A stretch of 6,801 bases of DNA from CAZJJK01 sp964546285 (lineage in GTDB: Bacteria; Spirochaetota; Spirochaetia; Treponematales; Breznakiellaceae), in assembly GCA_964546285.1 (NCBI GenBank), contig CAZJJK010000136.1, forward strand, positions 1 through 6,801, in the 5' to 3' direction. The notes beneath the pieces were generated by a model that saw nothing but the letters and a program-made list of their open reading frames with translations, did no database searches and was not told where the DNA came from. Of this stretch, positions 1-5,600 are shown in pieces. The first letter of the stretch is position 1. The number at the start of each line of letters is the position of its first letter. Made by a program: the position numbers and the translations under genes.

Positions 1-29
1 TTGTGTTTTGGGAAAAGTTTCTAAAAAAT

Positions 30-59
30 ATCTTCAACAGAATTGGCAGCAGTTAATAA
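30..59 (+). repeat. Copy 1 of dispersed repeat (left arm of inverted pair)
   Basis: The core CAACAGAATTGGCAGCAGT lies at 35-53. It matches copy 2 (5373-5397, opposite strand) over 25 bases with 2 mismatches, and copy 3 (5543-5566, same strand) over 24 bases with 1 mismatch. Seen from the MFS gene, which runs on the minus strand, the repeat begins 14 bases after the TAA stop. A further shared 10-mer (TTTTTAGAAA on the minus strand, 18-27) lies outside the core, and copy 2 has the same 10-mer at 5412-5421. I see no stem followed by a T-run that would make it an ordinary terminator. Confidence 0.75.
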
Positions 60-67
60 AGTTTTAC

Positions 68-1303
68 TTATTTCCCGTCAGGCCCCTGAAGCTTGTTTTT
101 ATCCCGTCTCCGAAATTCCAGCCAGATTATGAGCACGACGGGAATCATAGCCAACTGGACTAACAAGTAAGCCTTGATCGGCCCTACACGGTCGGCCATA
201 AAGCCCAATAGAGGAGCGGCAACGGCAAACATCACACTTTCCAACATAGCGCCAATAGAACCCATCGTCGCTCTCTGGCTATCTGAAAATTCCTTTTGCA
301 GTATCGTCTCATTGGCGATAACACCCGTCCCGAAAAAAAGCGATGAGCTCGCCATAAGAAGAGGCGAGTGCGGACCGGGAAAAAGAGCGGCAATAGTCCC
401 TACGATACGGCCATAGCTTCTGGAAACGATAAGAACAGGGAATTCGCCAAAACGATCAATCGCGCGACCAGATAAACGAAAACTCAAAGCGGCGCCCAAA
501 CTGGAAAGCAGTTTAGAAAAACCGAGCGCCCAGGCAGGCCACAACACGGCGAAAAACGCCGAGGAAAACTGATACGCCGACTCGCCTAAGGCGCCGGAAA
601 CGGCGCCGGCGCTCGCCACAACCACAATACGTTTTTTTGAGAAGAAAGCCTTGGCGGCGCCAATAAGATGCCGAAAGGATCCGGCTAGCCCTCTTTCCGC
701 GTCTTTTTTAGCGTCGGCGTCCTTTATGGGGCCTGGTTCCACAATGAGAAAAGACAAAACCAAGGCCGCCGCCTGAGGCACTACCGACAGCCAGAGCACA
801 ATAGAAAAGGACCAATACGCGAAGGCACCGCCAGCGACCGCGCTTACAGCGGCTGCCAATTGGAAATAGGAGGAAAGTTTTCCCAGTATCTTGTGAAACT
901 CTCTCTCACGGTCGGATAACTTTAGACTATCGTGCAAGAGCGCGTTATTGTTGCCTGAAAAGAAAGCCCGGCTTATACCCTCTAAAGCGGCTCCAATAAA
1001 CAGTATTATGGAGCCAGCTCCGCTTCCCGCGATAGCGTACGCTAAAACCGAGGCAAACCCGGCGATCTGTCCGTATATTAATGTGGGGCGTCGCCCAACC
1101 CGGTCAGACAAGAGGCCCGTCGGTACTTCAAAGAGAACGGAAGAAAACATGGTTACGCCGAAAACGCCCATGGCTAAAGCGTACGAACCGCAAATCCTCT
1201 GGAAACACAGGACGGCAACAGGGCCATAGAACCTAAGGTCCTCCAAAAAATTGAACCAAGAGAGTATCGTTATATTACGGACCGCGGTCGTTTCATTTTT
1301 CAT
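68..1303 (-). CDS. MFS-family membrane transporter (probable exporter)
   Basis: This is a major facilitator superfamily protein of 411 residues, the usual length for a 12-helix member, acting in the inner membrane as a proton-linked carrier. The loop between helices 2 and 3 carries the signature motif A (GLLSDRVGRRPT, residues 63-74). Weaker copies stand at about 279-288 (GRAIDRFGEF) and 367-376 (GFMADRVGPI), as expected from the internal duplication. The hydrophilic stretch at about 190-225 is the central cytoplasmic loop, and the tail is basic. The substrate cannot be read from the sequence. Motif A together with an OhrR gene upstream makes a drug or small-molecule exporter the likeliest role, which is inference. 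The start taken is ATG at 1303. A TTG at 1315 would add four residues. Neither has a Shine-Dalgarno sequence. It lies 108 bases after the OhrR gene on the same strand, with an extended -10 promoter in the gap. Confidence 0.88.
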   Translation of the reverse strand: MKNETTAVRNITILSWFNFLEDLRFYGPVAVLCFQRICGSYALAMGVFGVTMFSSVLFEVPTGLLSDRVGRRPTLIYGQIAGFASVLAYAIAGSGAGSIILFIGAALEGISRAFFSGNNNALLHDSLKLSDREREFHKILGKLSSYFQLAAAVSAVAGGAFAYWSFSIVLWLSVVPQAAALVLSFLIVEPGPIKDADAKKDAERGLAGSFRHLIGAAKAFFSKKRIVVVASAGAVSGALGESAYQFSSAFFAVLWPAWALGFSKLLSSLGAALSFRLSGRAIDRFGEFPVLIVSRSYGRIVGTIAALFPGPHSPLLMASSSLFFGTGVIANETILQKEFSDSQRATMGSIGAMLESVMFAVAAPLLGFMADRVGPIKAYLLVQLAMIPVVLIIWLEFRRRDKNKLQGPDGK

Positions 1304-1347
1304 GAACCGAAACAAACCAGGGTGAAGAATAGGATAATCACAAAATA

Positions 1348-1356
1348 AGTATACCA
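1348..1356 (-). promoter_or_regulatory. Extended -10 promoter for the MFS gene
   Basis: On the minus strand the sequence reads TGGTATACT, an extended -10 element (TGn plus TATACT, 5 of 6 to consensus). No good -35 is seen at 16-18 bases, as is tolerated for extended -10 promoters. A start near 1341 would give a leader of about 37 bases before the ATG at 1303. This suggests the exporter can be transcribed separately from the peroxidase-OhrR pair, although read-through is possible because no terminator is visible between them. Confidence 0.4.
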
Positions 1357-1411
1357 GGATTTACGACAAGCACTATTGAAAACGTCTAAGCCGATTGTCG
1401 CCCCACAAGAT

Positions 1412-1891
1412 TTAGCGCTTATTAGTATCCATCGGCCGCACCGCTGCCAAAAAGCGCCCATTAGTCTCTACGCTAGCTATTAAAGTCCTCATATTTTTTG
1501 AAAGCGCGTGATAGTCATCTATATTTAAACCGACGCAAGAAAGAAGTTTACGCGGGATCGATACAGCCCGCGATTCAAGTTCCATACCAGCTTTCGTCAG
1601 GGCTACATGGACGCCGCGTTCATCCGCATCGCGACGTTTTCGGCTTACTAAGCCTTTTTTTCCCATACGCTTAAGCAGGGGCGACAAAGTTCCCGTATCC
1701 AGTTTAAGGGCGGCGCAAAGCTCGCCCACAGAACATTCTGTTTTTTCCCAGAGCACAAGCAGAACCAAATACTGTGAATATGTTAAGCCAAGGGGTTTCA
1801 ATAGGGGCCTATACGCGGCCATGATTAAGCGTTCCATACGATAAAATAGAAAACACAGTTGATTGGACAAAAAGAGTTCAGGATTACTCAC
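1412..1891 (-). CDS. ohrR: OhrR-type MarR-family organic peroxide sensor/repressor
   Basis: This is a winged-helix MarR-family regulator of 159 residues, close to the family's usual 145-160. In OhrR a reactive N-terminal Cys is oxidised by organic peroxides and DNA is released. That Cys is here at residue 13 in NQLCF. Tyr27 and Tyr38 have the same spacing from it as Tyr29 and Tyr40 from Cys15 in Bacillus subtilis OhrR. The LGLTYSQYLVLLVLWE helix is strongly OhrR-like, and the winged helix spans about 55-102 (DTGTLSPLLKRM, then DADERGV). Cys119, about 106 residues after the sensing Cys, is placed like the resolving Cys of two-Cys OhrR (Xanthomonas). I chose GTG at 1891 because AGGAG (1903-1899) precedes it by 7 bases. 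A TTG at 1909 would add six residues but has no site. The start overlaps the peroxidase stop by 8 bases, so the two are translationally coupled. Confidence 0.88.
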   Translation of the reverse strand: MSNPELFLSNQLCFLFYRMERLIMAAYRPLLKPLGLTYSQYLVLLVLWEKTECSVGELCAALKLDTGTLSPLLKRMGKKGLVSRKRRDADERGVHVALTKAGMELESRAVSIPRKLLSCVGLNIDDYHALSKNMRTLIASVETNGRFLAAVRPMDTNKR

Positions 1892-2378
1892 GACCAAGCT
1901 CCTCTTCAATAGCTTGTCTTATGTCCTTTGGCTCTACGACGGGGCCAAAACGCCGTACCCTCGTACCATCTTTGGAAACTAAGAATTTAGTGAAATTCCA
2001 CTTCACCGCACCCCCTAGTAAACCAGACGCCTTGGTCTTTAAAAAACGGAACAGCGGGTGGGTATCGGGGCCGTTTACCTTAAGCTTGGCCATTACTGGG
2101 AAACTAACGCCATAGTTCAATTCGCAAAAAGAAATAATTTCCGCCGCCTCCCCAGGTTCTTGGTTAGCGAACTGATTACAAGGAAAAGCTAGTACAACCA
2201 AGCCCTTAGCCTCGTATTCCTTATGCAAAGCCTCCAAGCCCTTATATTGGGGAGTAAAGCCGCACTTGCTCGCGGTGTTAACGATTAACAGGACCTTCCC
2301 CTTATACTCGGACAGAGCTAATTTTTCACCCTTTATCGTTTCAACGCTATAAGCGAATACAGTTTTTTCTAGCTTCAT
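1884..2378 (-). CDS. Glutathione peroxidase family thiol peroxidase (Cys type)
   Basis: This protein of 164 residues reduces hydrogen peroxide and organic hydroperoxides, and is full length for the bacterial GPx/BtuE family. It has no signal peptide, so it is cytoplasmic. The peroxidatic residue is Cys39 in NTASKCGFTPQY, in place of selenocysteine. The rest of the catalytic tetrad is visible: the Gln/Asn of CNQF (Gln69, with Cys67), and Trp127-Asn128 in KWNFTKFLV. Cys85 (FCELNYGVSFPV) sits where the thioredoxin-dependent GPx enzymes have their resolving Cys, so thioredoxin is a likelier reductant than glutathione; that is inference. VNGPDTHPLF (101-110) is the usual family segment. The ATG at 2378 has AGGAG six bases upstream. 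It is the first gene of a two-gene unit with the OhrR gene, and an AT-rich palindrome lies over its proposed promoter. Confidence 0.93.
   Translation of the reverse strand: MKLEKTVFAYSVETIKGEKLALSEYKGKVLLIVNTASKCGFTPQYKGLEALHKEYEAKGLVVLAFPCNQFANQEPGEAAEIISFCELNYGVSFPVMAKLKVNGPDTHPLFRFLKTKASGLLGGAVKWNFTKFLVSKDGTRVRRFGPVVEPKDIRQAIEEELGRE
1899..1903 (-). promoter_or_regulatory. Shine-Dalgarno site deciding the OhrR start
   Basis: AGGAG on the minus strand, 7 bases before the GTG at 1891-1889, lies inside the last codons of the peroxidase gene. It would be inside the coding region if the upstream TTG (1909) were the start, so it argues for the shorter protein. Confidence 0.7.
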
Positions 2379-2403
2379 GATGGTCTCCTATATATTTCGA
2401 ACT

Positions 2404-2431
2404 ATTATATAGTACACAATATATAAGTCAT
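2404..2431 (-). promoter_or_regulatory. Proposed promoter of the peroxidase-ohrR unit
   Basis: On the minus strand, ATGACT (2431-2426, 4 of 6 to the -35 consensus) and a perfect TATAAT (2409-2404) are separated by 16 bases. The start would fall near 2397, leaving a short leader that carries the AGGAG (2389-2385) six bases before the ATG. The match is by eye only. Confidence 0.5.
2405..2426. promoter_or_regulatory. Candidate OhrR operator (22-bp palindrome)
   Basis: TTATATA-N8-TATATAA, with two perfect 7-base arms, covers the proposed -10 and spacer of the peroxidase promoter. AT-rich palindromes of this size over the promoter are typical of MarR-family repressors, and the encoded OhrR is the obvious candidate to bind it. 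It does not match the Bacillus OhrR box (TACAATT/AATTGTA) exactly. The arms are AT-only, so some palindromy is expected by chance. Confidence 0.45.
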
Positions 2432-2497
2432 AGACAAGAGAATTGTCAGGCTTAACACACAATGAGAAGCCGAGCTTTTCATCAGTCCTAGCTATCT

Positions 2498-2517
2498 CGA
2501 TCACTGACCGATGATCG
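2498..2517. promoter_or_regulatory. Inverted repeat just upstream of the symporter-like gene's -35
   Basis: CGATCA-N8-TGATCG has perfect 6-base arms and ends immediately before the TTGACC proposed as -35. It is centred about 46 bases upstream of the ATG at 2554. If transcription starts at or near that ATG, this is a usual position for an activator site. It could also be chance. Confidence 0.3.
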
Positions 2518-2546
2518 TTGACCTCTGGCGGCGCTTCCGTTATCCT
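2518..2546 (+). promoter_or_regulatory. Proposed leaderless promoter of the symporter-like gene
   Basis: TTGACC (2518-2523, 5 of 6) and TATCCT (2541-2546, 4 of 6) are 17 bases apart, and the ATG at 2554 follows after 7 bases, so the transcript would begin at or next to the start codon. No Shine-Dalgarno sequence is present. The TTG of the -35 also opens the longest reading frame, which I regard as accidental. Confidence 0.4.
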
Positions 2547-2553
2547 TCCTGTC

Positions 2554-3786
2554 ATGAAAATATGGATTAAATTGGGTCTTGGCGCCGCGATCGGTTTTAC
2601 GCTGGGGTTTCTTCTGCCTCAAGATAATCCATTTATCCAATCCACTCTGGAATGGCTGGAAACGATGGTCATAAAAATTGGCCGCTATTCCTTAACGCCC
2701 CTCATCTTCTTTTCCTTAGCCATATCGGTTTTTGAACTACGCCAAGCCAAAAAGATGTGGGGAATCATTCTTATGTCACTCGCCCTTATCGCGGCGCCAG
2801 CTATACTATTGCCGGCAATCGGATTAGCGGCTGTTATCGCCTTTCCGCCAGCCCGAATCCCTATTTTAATTGAGGGCGAGACTATAAACTACGCGCTAGA
2901 CCCTATTGGAGCGGCTGAGGCGCTTGTGCCAACTAACGCTTTCGCCGCTTTAGGCGGTGATGGCGACTACCTGCTACCTCTCGCGCTTCTCGCCTTCTTT
3001 TTGGGCGCCGGGCTTTCTTATGATCGATCCCACGCAAAACCGATAAGCGCTCTTATCGATTCACTGTCTAGAATTTTCTATTATGTGTCCGCTTTCTTTT
3101 CCGAAGTTATCGGAATAGGGATGATCGCGCTTGGAGCTTATTGGGCGGTTCGCTACCGGGCGGCTCTTGACGCTGAAGTTTTTAGGGATATTTTTTCGCT
3201 CTTGACTATTCTAGCTATTGTGATTGGCTTTATCATTCTACCGACTCTTTTATACCTCTTTGGCATCAAAACAAACCCTTGGAAACAATTATATGGCTGT
3301 ATTGGACCGGCTATAGCGGCATGGTTCTCGGGTGACATTCTTTTTTCTCTACCCTTGGCTTTCCGGCACGCTAAGGAAAACCATGGCGTTAAAAGAAAGG
3401 TAAATACTCTTTCCTTTTTAGCGCATAGCGCTTTCGGCCGTTCTGGTAGCGCCATGGTCGCGGCGGTATCGCTTATTATTATAATCAAATCTTATTCCAG
3501 CCTTGGGGTAACTCTCTCCGATCTAGTCTTCATCCTGCTTCATGCCGGACTTCTTTCTTTTCTATTGGTACGTTTTCCCGGCGTTGGCGCCTTTGCCGCT
3601 CTTGCGATACTCTGCGCTTGGTTTGGTAGAGGCTTTGAAGCCGGCTACTTAATTCTAAAACCCATCGCTTTCTATCTAATTTCCGTTGGCGCTTTTCTCG
3701 ATATAATGGTGGCTTCTCTGGCGACTTTCGCTTTAGGAAAGATCAGCGGTTTTCAGGAAGAGAGGGAGGCCAGGCACTTCATCTGA
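2554..3786 (+). CDS. Divergent dicarboxylate/amino-acid:cation symporter (SDF/DAACS) family membrane protein
   Basis: This is a multi-helix membrane protein of 410 residues, matching the size and general plan of the GltPh/GltP family (Na+- or H+-coupled uptake of glutamate, aspartate or C4-dicarboxylates). The N-terminal helix ends in GFLLPQDNP. TM2 has SLTPLIFFSLAISV, like the family's PLIFxxL. The first hairpin and TM7 region reads AAWFSGDILFSLPLAFRHAKEN (255-276), where the family has serine-rich SSxxTLP followed by a xxENxGV-like stretch. The key ligands are changed. NMDGT is replaced by GRSGS (295-299 region). In the last helix only one Asp (FLD, near 383) remains of the D-D-R-N-D set. 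Transport of the usual substrates by the usual Na+ sites is therefore doubtful. The start taken is ATG at 2554. A TTG at 2518 would add 12 residues that look unlike an N-terminus. It is divergent from the peroxidase gene, and the next gene starts 97 bases later. Confidence 0.72.
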   Translation: MKIWIKLGLGAAIGFTLGFLLPQDNPFIQSTLEWLETMVIKIGRYSLTPLIFFSLAISVFELRQAKKMWGIILMSLALIAAPAILLPAIGLAAVIAFPPARIPILIEGETINYALDPIGAAEALVPTNAFAALGGDGDYLLPLALLAFFLGAGLSYDRSHAKPISALIDSLSRIFYYVSAFFSEVIGIGMIALGAYWAVRYRAALDAEVFRDIFSLLTILAIVIGFIILPTLLYLFGIKTNPWKQLYGCIGPAIAAWFSGDILFSLPLAFRHAKENHGVKRKVNTLSFLAHSAFGRSGSAMVAAVSLIIIIKSYSSLGVTLSDLVFILLHAGLLSFLLVRFPGVGAFAALAILCAWFGRGFEAGYLILKPIAFYLISVGAFLDIMVASLATFALGKISGFQEEREARHFI

Positions 3787-3814
3787 CAATAAAGCTTTCC
3801 GCGCCGCGTTTTAA

Positions 3815-3835
3815 CAAAGGGCTTTCAAAGCTTTG
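3815..3835 (+). other. Weak hairpin-capable sequence between symporter-like and CmpB-like genes
   Basis: CAAAG (3815-3819) can pair with CTTTG (3831-3835), and the 3' side contains the 10-base palindrome CAAAGCTTTG (3826-3835). AAAGCTTT also occurs at 3791-3798. The stem is short and AT-rich and no clean T-run follows, so a terminator is possible but unconvincing. Confidence 0.2.
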
Positions 3836-3846
3836 ACAGAGTTTAT

Positions 3847-3876
3847 TTGACTAAGGCTCCCATCGTTTAGTATCAA
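3847..3876 (+). promoter_or_regulatory. Proposed leaderless promoter of the CmpB-like gene and pcm
   Basis: TTGACT (3847-3852, 5 of 6) and TATCAA (3871-3876, 4 of 6) are 18 bases apart, and the ATG at 3884 follows after exactly 7 bases. No Shine-Dalgarno is seen before this ATG. The layout repeats that of the upstream gene (-10 end to ATG is 7 bases in both). A second TTGACA at 3833-3838 has no -10 at a good distance. Confidence 0.4.
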
Positions 3877-3883
3877 TATACTC

Positions 3884-4666
3884 ATGCCGATGTTACCTTC
3901 TGGTTTCTTAAAAGTTTTCCTGTATTTCTCAATCCTTTCCCTTGGCGGTTGGATTTTGGAAACGCTTTATCGCTCTTTTATAGAACGTCATTTTGTCAAC
4001 GCCGGCTTTTTATCCGGGCCCTTTGTCCCAATTTACGGATTCGGCGCTCTCGCTATTTCAGCCATCGGGCAAGCCACACTGCGTCTCGCTCCAGTGCCCG
4101 CTTGGATAGCAATGATTCTGGCGCCTACTCTGCTTGAATACCTAAGTTCTCTCTTTTTAGAAAGACTGTTTGGTTTGCGGCTCTGGGATTATTCCAATGA
4201 GCGTTTTAATTTCCATGGTCGAATTTGTTTAAAATTCTCTCTTATTTGGGCGTTTCTCACGCCGGTGTTAATTTTCGGCCTAAACCCCTTAGTACTAAAA
4301 CTACTAAAATTTACCGGTCCTTACATTGAACATTTCGCGGCCGGTTTTCTTATTTCATATTTTATTATCGATACCTGGCGTTCAGCGAAAACCGTTTTCA
4401 ACTTCAAGGCTTTTACCGCTGATATAAAAGCGTTGATCGCGCAAGGCAAACACTTCCTGCCTTCCTTTGACAACCTTGACAGCCGACGCCTTCCTCTAGA
4501 AATTCTCCATCTTCTAAAGCCTTTAGCCTCCTTTCCCAACCTTGCTCGTGAATTTCTACCATCCTTGGAGGCGTTACCAGAATGGATACGTGACCGTATA
4601 GAACGGCGCATCAGCCGTTTGATTAAAGTAAAAAAAAGAGAGCCGGAAAATGATGAAAAGCGCTAA
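3884..4666 (+). CDS. CmpB-type putative ABC-transporter type IV membrane protein
   Basis: This membrane protein of 260 residues resembles the family annotated as putative ABC-transporter type IV (PF06541, CmpB). The function is not established and the ABC label may mislead, since no ATPase gene is nearby. Family-like stretches are GGWILETLYRS (21-31), FVNAGFLSGPFVPIYGFGA (37-55), LLEYLSS near 83-89 and LRLWDYSNERFNFHGRICL (98-116). Hydrophobic segments lie at about 8-25, 48-68, 72-92, 118-142 and 148-165. After residue 180 comes a soluble, increasingly basic tail of about 80 residues ending RISRLIKVKKREPENDEKR, likely cytoplasmic and longer than the core domain needs. It starts at an ATG without a Shine-Dalgarno. 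The stop lies 11 bases before pcm, so the two are probably one transcript. Identification rests on remembered family motifs. Confidence 0.75.
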   Translation: MPMLPSGFLKVFLYFSILSLGGWILETLYRSFIERHFVNAGFLSGPFVPIYGFGALAISAIGQATLRLAPVPAWIAMILAPTLLEYLSSLFLERLFGLRLWDYSNERFNFHGRICLKFSLIWAFLTPVLIFGLNPLVLKLLKFTGPYIEHFAAGFLISYFIIDTWRSAKTVFNFKAFTADIKALIAQGKHFLPSFDNLDSRRLPLEILHLLKPLASFPNLAREFLPSLEALPEWIRDRIERRISRLIKVKKREPENDEKR

Positions 4667-4677
4667 AATTTAGGTAT

Positions 4678-5364
4678 ATGAAACGCTTTCAACAATTTTA
4701 TCATGATTCGCCCTTTGTCACGGTTTGTGCTAGTCGTGCGATGGTCCGAGATCAGATAGTAAGTCGTGGCATTCGCGATAAACGGGTACTAAAAGCCATG
4801 CTGGAAGTGGAGCGGCAAAGCTTTGTTCCGCCAGAAGCTTATCCTTTCGCTTATGCTGATACGCCATTACCCATCGGTTTTAATCAAACCATCTCACAGC
4901 CTTATATAGTCGCGCTAATGACGGAACTCCTAGCGTTAGAGCCAAGCGACAAAGTCTTGGAAATAGGGACCGGATCAGGATACCAAACCGCTATCTTGGC
5001 TTCAATCGCGGAAATTGTTTATACAGTAGAACTTATTGAAGAGCTTCACCTTAGGTCAAGCGCGGTCCTTCGTTCTCTCGGCTATAAAAACATACACAGC
5101 ATAAGGGGCGATGGGTACTCCGGACATCCCGATGCCGCTCCGTATAATGCCATTATAGTCACCGCCGCGCCCCCAACGCTTCCAGACAAGCTTAATTCCC
5201 AATTAGCGGTTGGGGGCCGCATGCTCATACCGATTGGGGAAACAAAGCAAACCTTATACCTTTTTAGTAAGACCCCCGATGGTAGTCTATCCAAGCGGGA
5301 AATATTGGCTGTTAAGTTCGTTCCCCTAATACATTCAGGCGAAAAGGCTCCACCCCTACGCTAA
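4678..5364 (+). CDS. pcm: Protein-L-isoaspartate O-methyltransferase
   Basis: This protein of 228 residues transfers methyl from S-adenosylmethionine to isoaspartyl residues in damaged proteins, starting their repair. It is cytoplasmic and typical in length. The family motifs are all present in order: the pre-motif QTISQPYIVA (70-79), motif I VLEIGTGSGYQTA (93-105) for AdoMet binding, VYTVELI (114-120), GDGYSG (144-149), the YNAIIVTAAPPTLP segment (156-169), VGGRMLIPIG (178-187) and the C-terminal VKFVPLI (212-218). The first ~21 residues before MVRDQIVSRGIRD look like an addition to the usual N-terminus. An internal ATG at 4741 would remove them, but neither start has a Shine-Dalgarno. It lies 11 bases after the CmpB-like gene and so is probably co-transcribed and coupled. 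A repeat copy follows 14 bases after its stop. Confidence 0.95.
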   Translation: MKRFQQFYHDSPFVTVCASRAMVRDQIVSRGIRDKRVLKAMLEVERQSFVPPEAYPFAYADTPLPIGFNQTISQPYIVALMTELLALEPSDKVLEIGTGSGYQTAILASIAEIVYTVELIEELHLRSSAVLRSLGYKNIHSIRGDGYSGHPDAAPYNAIIVTAAPPTLPDKLNSQLAVGGRMLIPIGETKQTLYLFSKTPDGSLSKREILAVKFVPLIHSGEKAPPLR

Positions 5365-5372
5365 TATATTGA

Positions 5373-5397
5373 TTACTAACTGCTGCCAATTTTGTTG
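5373..5397 (-). repeat. Copy 2 of dispersed repeat (inverted relative to copies 1 and 3)
   Basis: On the minus strand this copy matches copy 1 (35-59) over 25 bases with 2 mismatches. Its 19-base core (5379-5397) is identical to the core of copy 3 (5548-5566) in inverted orientation. The core begins 14 bases after the stop of pcm, the same spacing as copy 1 to the MFS stop. The 11-mer ATATTGATTAC (5366-5376) next to it recurs beside copy 3 in the same absolute orientation (5569-5579). Confidence 0.75.
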
Positions 5398-5542
5398 CAC
5401 ATGTATCTTCATTTTTAGAAAAGACATGAATAAGTACCATCACAGGTCTTAAGTCGGAACTAGTACTAAGCGGGCTAGTAAAATCAAAGCATGGATTCGT
5501 AGTCTCGTCGTTTCCATTGCTTTTCGATAATTAGTATCTTAA

Positions 5543-5570
5543 ATCTTCAACAAAATTGGCAGCAGTAAAT
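5543..5570 (+). repeat. Copy 3 of dispersed repeat
   Basis: ATCTT followed by the 19-base core matches copy 1 (30-53) over 24 bases with one mismatch, same orientation. The core is identical to copy 2, inverted. The copy ends at the very edge of the next gene's promoter region, 41 bases before its ATG, so unlike the other two it lies 5' of the neighbouring gene. Confidence 0.75.
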
Positions 5571-5571
5571 A

Positions 5572-5600
5572 TTGATTACGGTAAAAAGACGAGATAAGCT
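5572..5600 (+). promoter_or_regulatory. Weak possible promoter of the unknown membrane gene
   Basis: TTGATT (5572-5577, 4 of 6) and TAAGCT (5595-5600, 3 of 6) are 17 bases apart and end 7 bases before the ATG at 5608. It is the same geometry as proposed for the genes at 2554 and 3884 but with poor hexamers. The -35 lies in the 11-mer shared with the copy 2 region. Confidence 0.25.

Noticed and set aside
1..67. Intrinsic terminator after the MFS gene
   Set aside because: A T-run is present on the minus strand (near 28-23), but the sequence before it forms no stable GC-rich stem.
590..616. Repeated GGCGCCGG within the MFS gene
   Set aside because: It is explained by Gly/Ala codons of the coded protein (GAVSGALG region).
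1889..1909. TTG at 1909 as the OhrR start
   Set aside because: It has no ribosome site, whereas the GTG at 1891 has AGGAG at 7 bases, and the OhrR sensing Cys then sits at the usual depth.
1884..2376. Selenocysteine in the glutathione peroxidase
   Set aside because: The peroxidatic position is an ordinary Cys codon, and the frame runs without an internal TGA.
5449..5517. Small minus-strand frame of 22 codons within the inverted pair
   Set aside because: It has no Shine-Dalgarno, no recognisable product, and a length expected by chance.
35..5566. Repeat copies as integron attC sites
   Set aside because: The cores contain CAAC/GTTG ends and two of them follow stop codons, but the paired R''/L''/L'/R' architecture and the GTTRRRY site are not met. 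Genes also run in both directions, unlike a cassette array.
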